From Pyrrhosoma nymphula (lineage: Eukaryota; Arthropoda; Insecta; Odonata; Coenagrionidae), in assembly GCA_963573305.1 (NCBI GenBank), contig OY754329.1:17141200-17205199 (forward strand): DNA of 64,000 nucleotides, in the 5' to 3' direction. The notes below the pieces were generated by a model that worked only from the letters and a program-made list of their open reading frames with translations, did no database searches and had not been told where the DNA came from. Shown one piece after another: positions 22,837-33,615 of the stretch (position 1 is its first letter; each line of letters opens with the position of its first letter). A program made the position numbers and the translations under genes.

Positions 22837-24885
22837 TTAAGGCTTTGTTTTAGACGAAGCAGCGGCTTGGGCAGCTTTCTTCGCTTTAACCATTTCAACT
22901 AAATCTTTATAGCGCCTCATGCACTCTTTTTTTGTCCTTGATGGTATACAAGTCGCGATATCATCCCAACGTGTTGCGCAGCTGGCAGGATACGTTTTCA
23001 GGGCTTGCTCTAACAGTTGCTGTTCTGCAGCCGTCCAAGGTTTTCCAGAATTAACGTCTTGCTGGTCACCAGGGCCTTCGAACCTTTCAGTAACAACAGC
23101 TTCAACAGAAACAGCACCCTTCTTCGCCTTCTCAAATTCATCGAAGGCTTTCTTGTTAGCGATTTCTTTCAGAATACCTTTTGAATAGTCTGAATTTTGA
23201 AGATCCTTCGCTTTTGTACGAGCATCTTTTGCAGTTTTCAGGACTTCATTGTTAGATTTATGCTGATTAATGAAGTTAGCGATTACTTCCCACCTTTCAT
23301 TGGTTCCTGCTGGAAAACAGTTCACGGCTTTGATGAGTAGTTGAAGATCTTCCAAACTCCACTGGGCTGAATCGCGAGGCAAATTTTTACGCGACGCTGC
23401 TCTCTCTGCCTGCTGCATCACCTCCGCTCTCTCTCTTTCGATTCTTTCCTCAACCTCTTGTAGCCATTTCAGAAAAATTTCTCGACCATCTTCCAGTGAC
23501 TGCCCTATAAGTTGTTCATTTAACTCCTTGAGCTCTTCTAATTTAAGAATTTCACACATCTTTTCCATCGACGCCATGTGATGCAACATTTCATTTTCAC
23601 TAATAGTATAGTAGTTATTTTCTTTGCAAATGTTACGGAAACTTTTCCTTTGCTTCTTAAAAGCACGGTTCAACAATTCCTTCTCCTTCCTGGCTGCCTC
23701 CTGCTTGGCCTTTTCTTCGGCCTCCTGCTCTTCTTTCTTTTTGCGTTCTGTTTCCAGTATTTCTTGTTTCTTGCGTTCCTCTTCATCTTGCCTAGCCTTT
23801 AAAGCCTCTTGCCTTGCTTTTTTCTGAGCGATTTTCTGTTCTTTATCTTCTTGTAAAAACCTCTGGATTCTTGGGTCACATTTGTAAGCAGTATCAACTA
23901 AAAGGCGCAGTCTTACCATTTCCTCCTTCTTCCTTTTGGCTCTAGCAGCTTTGTTTTGCTTATCCATCCATTTTCGGATATCTCTTTCCTGCCCTTTGTC
24001 CTTCTCCTCCTCATCCAAATACGAATACTCTCTCCAAGATTCAAACGAGTACCAGAAGGAGTAAAAACGCTCTACTTCTTCTCTCGGCGAATTCATATCT
24101 CCCAAGAGTGGAACTGGAGTTTTCTCCGACCATCGAGCATTTTTTTCAAACACAGGCCCAAAAGCCTCGAAAAACTTAGTCTTAGACAATTCATTAGCAG
24201 CTGGAACGTTGTCATCAAATTCGGGATCCACAGAATCATAAGATCTCCTTTTCTGAGGATTCCCAAGAATTTCCCATGCTTTGGTTATGCACGAAAAATA
24301 GTCGTCATTGTCCGCCTGTATTCCACCTGCTTTCCGCTTGTCTGGATGGTGTAGAAGTACAACTCGTCGATAGGCCTTCTTGATGTCTTCCTCAGTTGCA
24401 CTGAACCGCAGATGAGCTAAACCTAAAACAGCATAATGATCTTGGTCTTTCCACTCCTTTGGGTCCAGCGTTTTTAAGTAATTCAAGTCCACTTCCTTCG
24501 CAGAATTTCTTTTAGCCGCACCTACTGTTGCACTGGACTCGCGCTCTTTAAGTTTACCATCTCCCTCTATTTTGTGTAAACGCATATAATAATCCCTAAA
24601 TGTTGGACCTACACATTCAACGTTGCACTTAACGACTTTAACTAACTGCTTCATTTTATCGCTAACAACCAAAGCCTTCATTTCCGAAACCGGCACAGAA
24701 CTGCCATTTATCCCCCATGTCTTACTGCAATCTTCATTCTCACTATGTTGGCCACCTTCACCGTGTGATGAACTGACGGCAGCGGACTCTTCTTCCATCC
24801 TAGCTGCCTTATCAACAAATATCACAGAATTAATAAATGTGACTGATGCTGAGGATGTTTTCTTAACTAAATTGATTACAGCCAC
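22837..24885 (-). CDS. DNAJC2: DnaJ homolog subfamily C member 2 (zuotin/MPP11)
   Basis: Ribosome-associated J-protein that pairs with an Hsp70 (the RAC/zuotin system) to assist nascent chains; in metazoans it also acts in chromatin regulation through its SANT domains. The 682-codon frame holds a J domain at about residues 149-220 with the HPD motif at 180-182 (DHYAVLGL before it, NDDYFSCITKAWEILG after), the zuotin-specific region (FYSFWYSFESWREYSYLDEE, 274-293), a long charged coiled coil (about 300-420), SANT1 (WSLEDLQLLIKAVNCFPAGT) and SANT2 (PWTAAEQQLLEQALKTYPAS) ending near RYKDLVEMVKAKKAAQ. The family is usually 620-650 residues. The in-frame methionine at residue 30 (24,798, A at -3 and G at +4) is an equally good start, giving 653. 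No intron interrupts it. The absence of introns could mean an intron-poor gene or an old intact retrocopy. ACOX3 follows on the same strand after about 400 bases. Confidence 0.95.
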   Translation of the reverse strand: MAVINLVKKTSSASVTFINSVIFVDKAARMEEESAAVSSSHGEGGQHSENEDCSKTWGINGSSVPVSEMKALVVSDKMKQLVKVVKCNVECVGPTFRDYYMRLHKIEGDGKLKERESSATVGAAKRNSAKEVDLNYLKTLDPKEWKDQDHYAVLGLAHLRFSATEEDIKKAYRRVVLLHHPDKRKAGGIQADNDDYFSCITKAWEILGNPQKRRSYDSVDPEFDDNVPAANELSKTKFFEAFGPVFEKNARWSEKTPVPLLGDMNSPREEVERFYSFWYSFESWREYSYLDEEEKDKGQERDIRKWMDKQNKAARAKRKKEEMVRLRLLVDTAYKCDPRIQRFLQEDKEQKIAQKKARQEALKARQDEEERKKQEILETERKKKEEQEAEEKAKQEAARKEKELLNRAFKKQRKSFRNICKENNYYTISENEMLHHMASMEKMCEILKLEELKELNEQLIGQSLEDGREIFLKWLQEVEERIERERAEVMQQAERAASRKNLPRDSAQWSLEDLQLLIKAVNCFPAGTNERWEVIANFINQHKSNNEVLKTAKDARTKAKDLQNSDYSKGILKEIANKKAFDEFEKAKKGAVSVEAVVTERFEGPGDQQDVNSGKPWTAAEQQLLEQALKTYPASCATRWDDIATCIPSRTKKECMRRYKDLVEMVKAKKAAQAAASSKTKP

Positions 24886-26509
24886 ATTACACTTATGTGA
24901 ATGGTGGTTACAACATTTGGTTGAGTGGTACTAGCGAATTATGTAGCATGCCTCTGCTTAACTTCACCAAAATATCTTTAGAAATTTTTCTTGTCAAATA
25001 TATCCTTGTTGCTAAAGACAACTCGTGCCACTCGAAACAAATTTTCACGTTACCTCGCTATGAAATTCATAACCTTCGCTAAACGTTGCTACGTTGACAA
25101 ATGAATCTCGATAAAAGCGCCATAAGCATCGTTCATATACACCACTCACACCACTCAAAGTTATTATCTTACGTTAGTGTGCTCAAAACCCTGAGCAGCG
25201 CTGCTTTACTCTGTAGTGTAGCAAAGGCGGCAAAGATGGGCATTTTAAAATACATGTAAACATTTTAAACCAAATATATCATAAAATGATTATACGTGGA
25301 TGGTGTTAATAGGATAAAATAACATAAAAAGGGATAAATCCACCAAAAAATAACGGTTTCGTCTGAATGTATGTATGTGGTTGGCCAAAAGATCTGAAGA
25401 AATAATAAATATTTCGCTAAAATGCATATCTCCATAAAAAACTGGACCTAAACCAATCAAAAGTCTTATTAAGAATAATTTTTGAGCCTTGATAGTACAT
25501 TAATGATTAACGCACAGTCATATAATGGTCTTACAAAAACATTATACGAAAAACATGGAAGAATTTAAACTAAGAATTTTTACAATGAATTTTCACAATA
25601 AATTTGAGAACGTGTAACATAAAGTTTGAAGATTCATTCATTATAATAATTTGAATTATCAAATGTGTAGGTATTTAATAGCTAGATTTTATGAGCATGG
25701 CTATATATATATAGCTTGTCTTTGACCCCATGATTTCTGATAATTGTGCAACCCAAAGTTTTTGTTTGAAATCTAGTAGTGTAGCCAAGTGGGGCAAATG
25801 CCCCCCGCCCCGTGTTCTGGCATGTCTGTGAATTTTTCCACTCTTAAGTCTCAAATACGTTTAAATAAATGTCCCTACAAAACAGGAAAGGATTAAATAT
25901 AGATTTTTTGGGACTTTCTTGCAACATCCAATGTAGGTTTCTAAATTCTTCTAAAATCCATGTTTCATCTAAATCTCGAGATCCTTGAGAAAGATTTAAT
26001 CTAGATTTAACTTATATTTTAGTACACTTACCAATTTATTTCAAGAGTACATTCTATTATCTTCCCAGGGTTAAACATGATTAAATATAATATTGCACCA
26101 CATACATATTGTGATATATTTCATAGCAAAAAGGGATTTTGGACATGTGTATAATATGTTGTCAATTGTCATATTTCGTATAAACCCAAAATTTATAAAG
26201 TTTAGTAAACTGGTGAATCCAGGCTGTCCATAAATGATGTCCACATGATTGGGGGGGGGGGGAGAGAGAGGGGTCACCACCCTGTGGCTATGTGTGACAG
26301 GGGGAGTGGGGGTATGCTTCATGTGAAATACACAAGTAGCTACTGCGCTAATCAGCTCCTTCAAAAATCTTTCAAGAAGTGGCTTATATCTAGGCAACCA
26401 TATTCCCTGATGAGTATTTTCTTATTGCATTTCCACTGATATCAATTATAAAACTTAATGTTGTGTTTTTGACAGCATAGTTAAAAATATACTTTGGGGA
26501 TAGATTACA
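24886..26509. other. DNAJC2 upstream region and intergenic sequence
   Basis: The first ~370 bases presumably hold the DNAJC2 promoter (no TATA box recognised). The remainder is AT-rich, with a hAT-like end at about 25777 (GTGTAGCCAAGTGGGGCAAA) and a G-run at 26250. No gene was recognised. Confidence 0.4.
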
Positions 26510-26880
26510 TTGTTATTGGGAGGGCCTTCGTCAGGAGCCCGGGCACTTAGACCTTTCTTGGTCCATTGTGCCAACCCCATGCCTGTCTGCCCCTTGCAGA
26601 CAGGGGACAAGAGCACCACGGTAGAGGTGTAGAGGATTGACCTCCTCCGCCTCGCCCCAGTACCAGGGATGGAGGGTGTACTCCCTCCAACTCTCCCGGT
26701 CTGGGTATATCTCCCACCGGCCTCCCGGTGGTCTGGAGGGAGTATTATCCTCTCCATCCACGCCTGGTGCAGGTATGGAGGAGGGTCACCCATCCAACCT
26801 CTGTCCGGGCCCAACATTGCTTAACTTCGGTGTTCTGATGGGAACCGGTGTTTCAACATGGCTAGGCCCTTGCCCTACTT
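26510..26880 (-). mobile_element. 5S-rRNA-derived SINE (SINE3-like)
   Basis: On the minus strand the first ~110 bases (26880 down to 26765) are 5S-rRNA-like: CACCGGTTCCCATCAGAACA, then CCGAAGTTAAGCAATGTTGG (box A region) and GGATGGGTGACC (box C). A GC-rich body (CCGGTGGGAGATATACC, GGGGACAAG/CTTGTCCCC-type inverted parts) follows down to about 26510. The 5S part is too diverged for a functional rRNA gene. Confidence 0.75.
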
Positions 26881-26963
26881 TGGGGATACTGATGAATTAC
26901 CTGTACGGAATGTTTCTAGTCAGCAGTAGTCAGGCTGATGTCCGAAATTTGCAGCTACTGACA

Positions 26964-27091
26964 TCAGCCTGACTTCATTCTGTCATCAATTGATGTCAGC
27001 CTGACTTCAGTCTGTCGTCAACTGACGTCAGCCTGACTTCATTCTGTCATCAACTGACGTGAGCCTGACTTCATTCTGTCATCAACTGACG
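26964..27091 (+). repeat. 32-bp tandem repeat, four units
   Basis: Units TCAGCCTGACTTCATTCTGT-CATCAACTGACG, 85-97 percent alike. Junctions create TGACGTCA/TGACGTGA, the cAMP-response-element palindrome. GTCAGGCTGATGTC at 26929 is an inverted partial copy. Confidence 0.85.
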
Positions 27092-28021
27092 TCATGAGCC
27101 TGTCTAGATACTTCATACTAGGATATCAAAACAAAAATACATCAAATAATTACCCATAGGAGTCTAAAGTCTAACATTCCCTTTATGTTGGACAAAGCTG
27201 AACTATCAATAAAATTACAGCAATATGTTATGTGGAAGATTACAAAGTGTTTTTATTAATTATATGAATATCAAAAACTTCCACCAGGTCCAGCCTGAAA
27301 CAGTTATAGAACATATAAATATCTATTAATTAGTTACTTTTCACACCATGCCCCTCAAAGTCTCTGAAAGGTATCAGGATATATTGTTATCATAATGGCA
27401 GATGACTTGGCATTTTATTTGTAGACACGTCAGACTTCAATTGGATGGGTGGCTTTACTGCACCTGAGTCATTCCTCGGGAGTGATCCCAGGATCACGGC
27501 CTTCTGTACGCTCACTGCAAGTACATCTGTCTTTTCCATACAGGCTGGAGGGCACTTAATATAGGTACATATTAAGTATATTACCTATCAGCTAGCCGTT
27601 AGCTCCACTAATACGAGGAATACTAATATTGCAGTGTACAGGGGACATCTGCCTAAGTTCAAACGGCAGGTTTTGGTTTTTGGCAAGTTTCCCTCCACAT
27701 TCTCATTTATGTATGTCCATTTCAGATGGAGCAGAAAAATTGATCATGAACATGGTACAGGAGAGGAGGCCAAGGAGAGCGATATCAAGCTTGCTTGCCT
27801 CCAACTGTCTGGTGGTGGAAAAGGAATAATTCCACTACATTTTGCACTCATCTTTCTCCACAATGGACTGCATATATCCAAGCGCAATAGGGAAAAACAG
27901 GTGCTATGTCTATGCCATATAACTCCCTAAGACCTAGACATGACGAAAAAAAATATCTTAGTAGCTCTATTACAAAGTATATTCCACACCAAAGATGTTT
28001 ATTGCTGACCCATGGGTCTTG
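27092..28021. other. intergenic, unrecognised open frames
   Basis: A 98-codon frame at 27634-27930 (plus) shows no family. Nothing further can be supported. Confidence 0.3.
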
Positions 28022-28055
28022 CAGCTTTCGACTGCATAGCAGTCATTACCAAGGT
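28022..28055 (-). ncRNA. hammerhead-like hairpin (degenerate)
   Basis: Minus strand: TTGGTAAT, stem II GACTGC-TAT-GCAGTC (perfect), then GAAAG. The core is decayed. Confidence 0.35.
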
Positions 28056-28212
28056 ACATTTACAGTTCAAGTGAGTCAATATACATATATATATTGTTTG
28101 TCTCCTATATGGTGGGTGTAACAGTTCCCGTGCACCATCTCTTCGCCGCTAAAGTTGGGCATGGGTTATGAGTGGACATAAAACCCCGTTGAATTCAGCA
28201 GTTACTTGAGTA

Positions 28213-28284
28213 GCCTTGCTGGTGTAACTGGTATCATACCCGGCCGGAAATAGGGAGGTCCGGGTTTGAATCCTGGATAAGGTG
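28213..28284 (+). mobile_element. tRNA-like SINE head
   Basis: A-box-like TGGTGTAACTGG and B-box-like GGGTTTGAATCC at tRNA spacing. The T stem CCGGG/CCTGG and acceptor GCCTT/AAGGT pair. The anticodon arm is imperfect, so this is a SINE head rather than a tRNA gene. A PLE end follows at 28451. Confidence 0.5.
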
Positions 28285-28439
28285 AAATTTTTTCTGTCTG
28301 GATTTGATACATTTTCATCATCTATATAGGTATATAATGTCTTGGTAGAAAATCGCTCTCAGCGACGATGCACATGCATAAATAAAACAGCAATACACAA
28401 AACAAACACAGAAACACGCAAAAAGGACACTTACAAAAG

Positions 28440-30270
28440 AAAACTTGGACGTTTCGACGGTCAAGCCGTCATCATCGGCAGTAGAATACTGAAGGATCTG
28501 CTCTGTTGCCTTGGGGAGGAAAGGGCAGAGAGGGAGGGGGGGGGGGAAGAGGGAATGGGTAGTGGTGTGGAGAGAGAGGTGGCCATTGGGCTATTATTTT
28601 CAGTGGGCTAGGTTTAGCCCAAGCTTTTCGAATGCCCTTGTTACCCAAATATGAGCATACTCTCGAATTTTCACATCAACATTACCGGCGGATTTGGGAA
28701 GGGCTTCTATGATTTCTAGTGAGAAACAATTGCCAAATTTTTGGGAGTGGGAGGCGGTATGTTTGGGGATGGGATCAAGAAAAGGTGGAGTTTTGGTGGC
28801 ATGGCGGTGATTGCTCATGCGAATATTAAGAGGGGTGGTACATTTTCCCACGTAGAAGGCAGGGCAGAAATTGCAGGAAAGGCGGTAGATGATGTTGCTG
28901 GTGATACAATCGACCGTAGAGGAAGACCTTTTTGAGGGAGGGGGAGGCGGAAGGGCGGAGGAGAGAGCAGTATTTGCACCTAGGGCGTTCGCAGGTTGAG
29001 GAAAGTGGTGGAGGGGGGGTGGTGGGTTTGAGGGAGGGTCTAGTGGATTTTAGAATGTCTCACAGATTTGAGGGACGCTTATAGGAAACTTTGGGGCATC
29101 AGGGTAGGAGGAGGGAAGTAGAGGTGTTGTTTTTAATGATCGGATACAGGTCTTTCAATATGTTTTTGATTCTGTGTGCTCCAAGGAAGAATGTGGTGAC
29201 AAAGTCAAGTTGGTCAGGTTGGTGGGTCTTGGTCCGAGGGGTATACTTTGCAGTAGGAGGCAGGATTTAATTTAAAAGCAATTTTTCGGGGTACTCGCGT
29301 TCTCTGAGGGAGTGATGAAGAGTGTCGATATATTCTTTTAGAGAGGGGGCATTGCTGCAGATCCGGTGGCCGCGGATAGAGAGGGAATAAGGGATTGAGC
29401 GTTTGGTGTGAGAAGGATGACAGCTGTTAAAATGGAGATATTGGTCGTGGTTAGTGGGTTTTTTGTGGATGGAGATGATGAATTTACTGTCCTTAATTAG
29501 GATATTAATATCAAGGAACATAATTAAGGAGTCAGAAATGGAAGATGTGAAGGAAATTGAGAATGAAGAGTTCAGTGTGGAAATGAAAGAAGATAAAGAA
29601 TCACGGCAGTGAGGCCAGAGGATGAATATTTCGTCAATGTAGCGGACCCAGAAGAGAGGTTTAAGTGTTTCGTTTTTTAAGAAAGTGGTTTCGAGATGGC
29701 CCATGAACAGGTTGGCATAAGATGGTGCCATGCGAGTACCCATGGTGGCACCTTTAGTTTGAAGGAAAAGGTTATTATTAAAGGAGAAGGCATTTTTTTG
29801 TTAAAACAATTTCAGTCAGGCGGATGATGAAGTTTATAGAGGAAAGGTGTGGTTTTGGGCATTGGGATAAATAAAACTTAAATAAATTTATGCCTTCATC
29901 ATGAGAAATGGACATATAAAGGGAGGTAACGTCTATAGTGGCCATGAGTAAAGTGGTATTAGGGGGGATAGAGACGACGTGGAGAAGGTCAAGGAAGTGG
30001 TAAGAATCTTTGATGAAGGAGGGAAGAGATATGACTAGGGGTTTGAGGTAATGGTCAACTAGTGCTGAGATGCGCTCTGTAGGGGAATTGATGCTTGAGA
30101 CTATTGGGCGACCGGGATTGTTGATTTTGTGTACTTTCGGGAGCATGTAAAAATGCGAAGTTTTGAAATGAGGGGGTGAGAGTATGGCGATGTCAAAGGG
30201 GAACAGGCCTTCATTTGGACTGAATTCCTGGTGGAATGAGCTGATTTCTAAATATCGGAAGTTTAAATTT
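28440..30270 (-). pseudogene. Penelope-like retroelement, reverse transcriptase and GIY-YIG
   Basis: Minus-strand PLE relic. The RT part begins near 30270 with FHQEFSPNEGLFPFD and MLPKVHKINNPGRPIVSSIN (30146 down), then MATIDVTSLYMSI (catalytic D), then from 29743 GTRMAPSYANLFMGHLE and FWVRYIDEIFILWPH (the YxDD-box equivalent, here YIDE), then FLDINILIKDSKFIISIHKK. The endonuclease part is around 28930-28600 (LRGKCTTPLNIRMSNHRH-like, YVGK in a shifted frame). At least two frameshifts separate the pieces, so it is dead. A hammerhead-like hairpin at 28451-28481 lies at the 3' end in the same orientation. PLEs move by target-primed reverse transcription. Confidence 0.8.
28451..28481 (-). ncRNA. 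hammerhead-like hairpin at PLE 3' end
   Basis: Minus strand: CCGATGAT, stem II GACGG-CTTGA-CCGTC, then GAAAC. Core differs from CUGANGA by U4 to C, and one extra base precedes stem II. Lies at the end of the minus-strand PLE. Confidence 0.5.
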
Positions 30271-30354
30271 GTGAGTGTCCTTTTTTTCTGTCTTTATATT
30301 TTTATCGGCCACCCTCTTGGCATATTATATATTTATCACTCAAGTGATTCTCCA

Positions 30355-30660
30355 AGAAGTTTTATATATATATGTCAGAGAGTCATATACCATGTACTGT
30401 GTGTATGGACTGGCAGTCTTCATCAATTAGACAGGTTTTTAAAATTTTTAAACTATTTACTTTTTCTATAAAGTTCACAGTGGAGACAAGAGGAAATAAT
30501 ATTAATTTCCTTGACCTTACAATAGATATAACGAACGGCTACCACAGATTCTCCATCTTCTGCAAACCCACATATACTGACGTGGTTATTCCTAACGATT
30601 CCTGCCATCTCCATTCACACAAGCTCTCTAGTTTCTACTCTATATGGTTCACCGCTTTGT
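30355..30660 (+). pseudogene. second Penelope-like RT fragment, opposite orientation
   Basis: One frame reads YHVLCVWTGSLHQLDRFLKF (the RT active-site region, with the VDD motif lost). A shifted frame continues SIKFTVETRGNNINFLDLTI and FSIFCKPTYTDVVIPNDSCH then LHSHKLSSF, the conserved PLE segment after the active site. It lies head-to-head with the minus-strand PLE, with about 85 bases between. Confidence 0.65.
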
Positions 30661-31220
30661 ATCTATGTCACAAAAAGCTGGGCCAGCTAGGGGATGAAAT
30701 AGTACATATTGAGGACACAGGACATAAAAAATTGTGTCAATTTTGTCAAAAAAAAGTTTTGTTGGTACTTGTCTACATCATTTCTGCATCTGCATTGTCC
30801 ATTTTGTAAAGTCAAAGCATGTAAAAGGACTACTCAGCTATGGAGGCACTCAATACTCAATAGCCCTCTGTCACCAAAAATGCAAGGTAGATACAATCTG
30901 GCAATGGAATATTTTGGATCTTCTTCTCTGGATATTTATCTTCCTTGTTCCCTTGTCAAAATTGTGCAGCTCATTGACGTTCCATTTCATACATCTGGAA
31001 GTATGCAGCAGAGGTGGAACCATTAAGATGTTTGCAGGAAGATCCTTTTTCTTGACAGACAGCTCATATCTCCAGTTGTCTGGTTGGCTCATTACCAGAC
31101 GACTACATTGGTCTCATACATTTTCATAATTTACCACTCTTCTGACCCATGCATGTTTACTAGTCAAATAGTGAATTAAAAAAAGATATGGTACTTTTTT
31201 CACAGATTTTTATTTCAAGT

Positions 31221-31256
31221 CGACCGGTTTCGTCGCATAGGCGACATCATCAAGTT
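31221..31256 (-). ncRNA. hammerhead-like hairpin
   Basis: Minus strand: TTGATGAT, stem II GTCGC-CTAT-GCGAC (perfect), GAAACCGGTCG. One core change (C3 to U). Followed on the plus strand at ~31280 by GAAGCCTGAAACCATTGAGT, a sequence shared with ~48190. Confidence 0.5.
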
Positions 31257-32220
31257 GAATTCATTGGAATGGATTTTCATAAAGTGAAGCCTGAAACCAT
31301 TGAGTTTATAGTCAAATAGTGGTATGGTGTACATATTTTTTATTTTCTTTGGTCATAAGATGAGAAGATATTCTGGGGAGAAAAATAACTTTGCTCTACT
31401 CCTGAAGTCCTTGCCTTCATTTTATCACCCAGGTAGTTATGGTCAATTACAAGAGAGCCAAAATGTTTCAATTATTTATCTTAGCAGACCTTCCTGAGCG
31501 ACTCATAGTACCTCATAACCTTGCAGGTTACATAACTGTGGAGTGTTCTGGATGAGAATTGGATTTGATAATAAGGGCATTAGGGCAAAGGATACCAAAT
31601 ATTGATTACATTGGATGCTATGAGATACTATTCAATGGGTTTACATGGCATGAACTGTAACAATTTCACAACATTTTTATGACAGCTCTGCTCAGTGTCC
31701 GACTCCACACCCCCTGTCTGACTTCAGGCGGAATGACGGTAAGCCTCACACGTCTCCTTAAGTACTTTGATAAGGGCTACCTTTTTTCTGAGTTGTATTT
31801 TGACAAGATATATAGTGGCTTTAACTGTACCTAGTCCATCTTTTGACAGGTACGTTCATCAAATATGTCTCAGCTGTTTTGGGTCTCCATTGGTGAACAC
31901 CTAATTTTATTCATGCTTATGTAGCTAAGTTCATAGTTGTGATTTCATTATCATTGCTTTCCACCAGCTGGCTCTCATTCCCTTACATATTTTTATGAAA
32001 TACCTCTTGACACAGAACCTTACCATTTCAGTAAAACAAGCTGTTTCCTGATTTTAGCATTCCTTCTTTTTCCATCTTACTTCTTCTGGTGTTGCCTCCA
32101 CAATGTGTAGTTTCTCTATCACTGCAGATACCTACCCACTTATGAATAATGCTTGAACATCACAGCAATAAATTACATAAATAGTTTCTCTCTGAGTTTT
32201 CCGAGGCAATTAGCTAAATA

Positions 32221-32553
32221 TGTATTCCATTCTTCTTCTGGGATATCTGCCGCGTCATTGCTTTTTTTGACAACATTTCTCATCCCATCCTGGAGACGTC
32301 TTCAGGTCGATGATATCTGTGCTGCATTTGTGTCCGACTTCATACCTGAGCTCTCCTTCCGTCCTGGAGGTATCTTCAGGTCGAAAATACCTGCTTTGCA
32401 TTTTGGTCTGACTTTATATCGGAGCTCTGGTATAAATTTGGACCAAAATGCAGCGCAGATATCTTCGACCTGAAGATGCCTCCAGGACGGGGGGAGAAAT
32501 GTTGTCAAGAAAAACAACGGCGAGGAAGATATCCTGAAAGAAGAATGGAATAT
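32221..32553. repeat. inverted pair of PLE-type ends
   Basis: The sequence TCCTGGAGACGTCTTCAGGT (32288 on) recurs partly as a second direct copy (TCCTGGAGGTATCTTCAGGT) and inverted as CCTGAAGATGCCTCCAGGA near 32470. The outer parts TATTCCATTCTTCTT and AAGAAGAATGGAATA also pair. The right arm carries a hammerhead-like hairpin. No coding part is left. Confidence 0.6.
32469..32507 (+). ncRNA. hammerhead-like hairpin (stem II decayed)
   Basis: CTGAAGAT, then GCCTCC-AGGAC-GGGGGG, then GAAATGTTG. The CUGANGA box is intact; stem II is damaged. Confidence 0.35.
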
Positions 32554-32708
32554 TCAACAGAAGTAGGTATTATGCGTGGACACAATGATTAAATCTTTTT
32601 CATTTTTTAGCATTCATTTAGTTTCAGTAAAATGCGGAAGACCTGAATCTTCACATCAATTGACTCCTTTCTTCTTTAATGCGGTACAAAATGCTAATTG
32701 GTTGGAAT

Positions 32709-33004
32709 CAGCGGCGCAACAACGTGTGGGGGGCAAAATTCTTGAAAAATCTGTATAAGCTAGCTAAGCGGGGGGAAGAGGAGAGTCTGCAAATAAATTT
32801 TCACCCAAATAGTAATAAAATTTTGCGCAGTGTTCAAAATCAGAGCTGAGTCACTAGGGATGAAGGTGCAAATAATTTTGCAAATTAGACCATTAAAAAG
32901 TGAGCCACAACCTCTGATTTCTGGGGGGGCTAGCCCCCCCACAATCGTACTTGGGGGGGGGAGGGGCAATGACCCCCCTGCCCCTTGGGGTTGTTGCGCC
33001 CCTG
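32709..33004. mobile_element. 296-bp hAT-type MITE
   Basis: Terminal inverted repeats CAGCGGCGCAACAACG and (inward) CAGGGGCGCAACAACC. Exact 8-bp target duplications GTTGGAAT at 32701-32708 and 33005-33012. Confidence 0.9.
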
Positions 33005-33456
33005 GTTGGAATGAAATAAAAAAAATAAGTATTCAGAAAATACTATTTTCCTTTCATATTTTTATTTTTTCACCAAAAGTCAAAATGATAATCATTCAAA
33101 GAAGAACTGCCAGGTTGTAGAATACATTTATAATAGTTTTAACAACGACTAAAACTAGTAGGCCCTACTTAATATGAAAATAAATGAAATAAACAAAGTA
33201 GAGGCTTTTGCTTGGAGGTAATGTAGTCACCCTCACAAATACAGATATACAGGCTGACTTAACAGGCGGAATTAATAAAATATTATATAGTTGTAATGTT
33301 TTGAGCTCCAACTTTAATGCTAATAGCTAAGGTCTTGACAGTAGGCATAAGACTTATGTATACATATTACAATAGCAAATTTTGCTTTCGTGTTTCTTTC
33401 TGCTCAGCAAACCGGTTTTATACATTATTATCGGGGCCTAACCCTGCTGGAAATTT

Positions 33457-33615
33457 CTCCTACTGTTTACAGTAGCCTATAGGCTTTTTGGAACACTCCA
33501 CTGTTTTCAGTAAGTCTACTGTAATCCTACTGTTTACAGTAGGTTTACTGTACTGCCACTGTTTTCTACTGTTTACAGTAGCTCTACTGTACTGCTACTG
33601 TTTTCTACTGTTTTT
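33457..33615. repeat. TACTGTTTACAGTA palindromic motif array (left)
   Basis: At least eight copies of TACTGT or ACAGTA, several joined as the perfect palindrome TACTGTTTACAGTA. The counterpart lies at 40160-40318. Confidence 0.8.

Noticed and set aside
23578..24354. plus-strand frames of 67-132 codons
   Set aside because: Shadows of the DNAJC2 coding strand.
26765..26880. a functional 5S rRNA gene
   Set aside because: Many changes outside the promoter boxes and no T-run terminator after the 5S part.
28213..28284. a functional tRNA gene
   Set aside because: The anticodon arm pairs poorly and the acceptor stem is imperfect; a SINE head explains it better.
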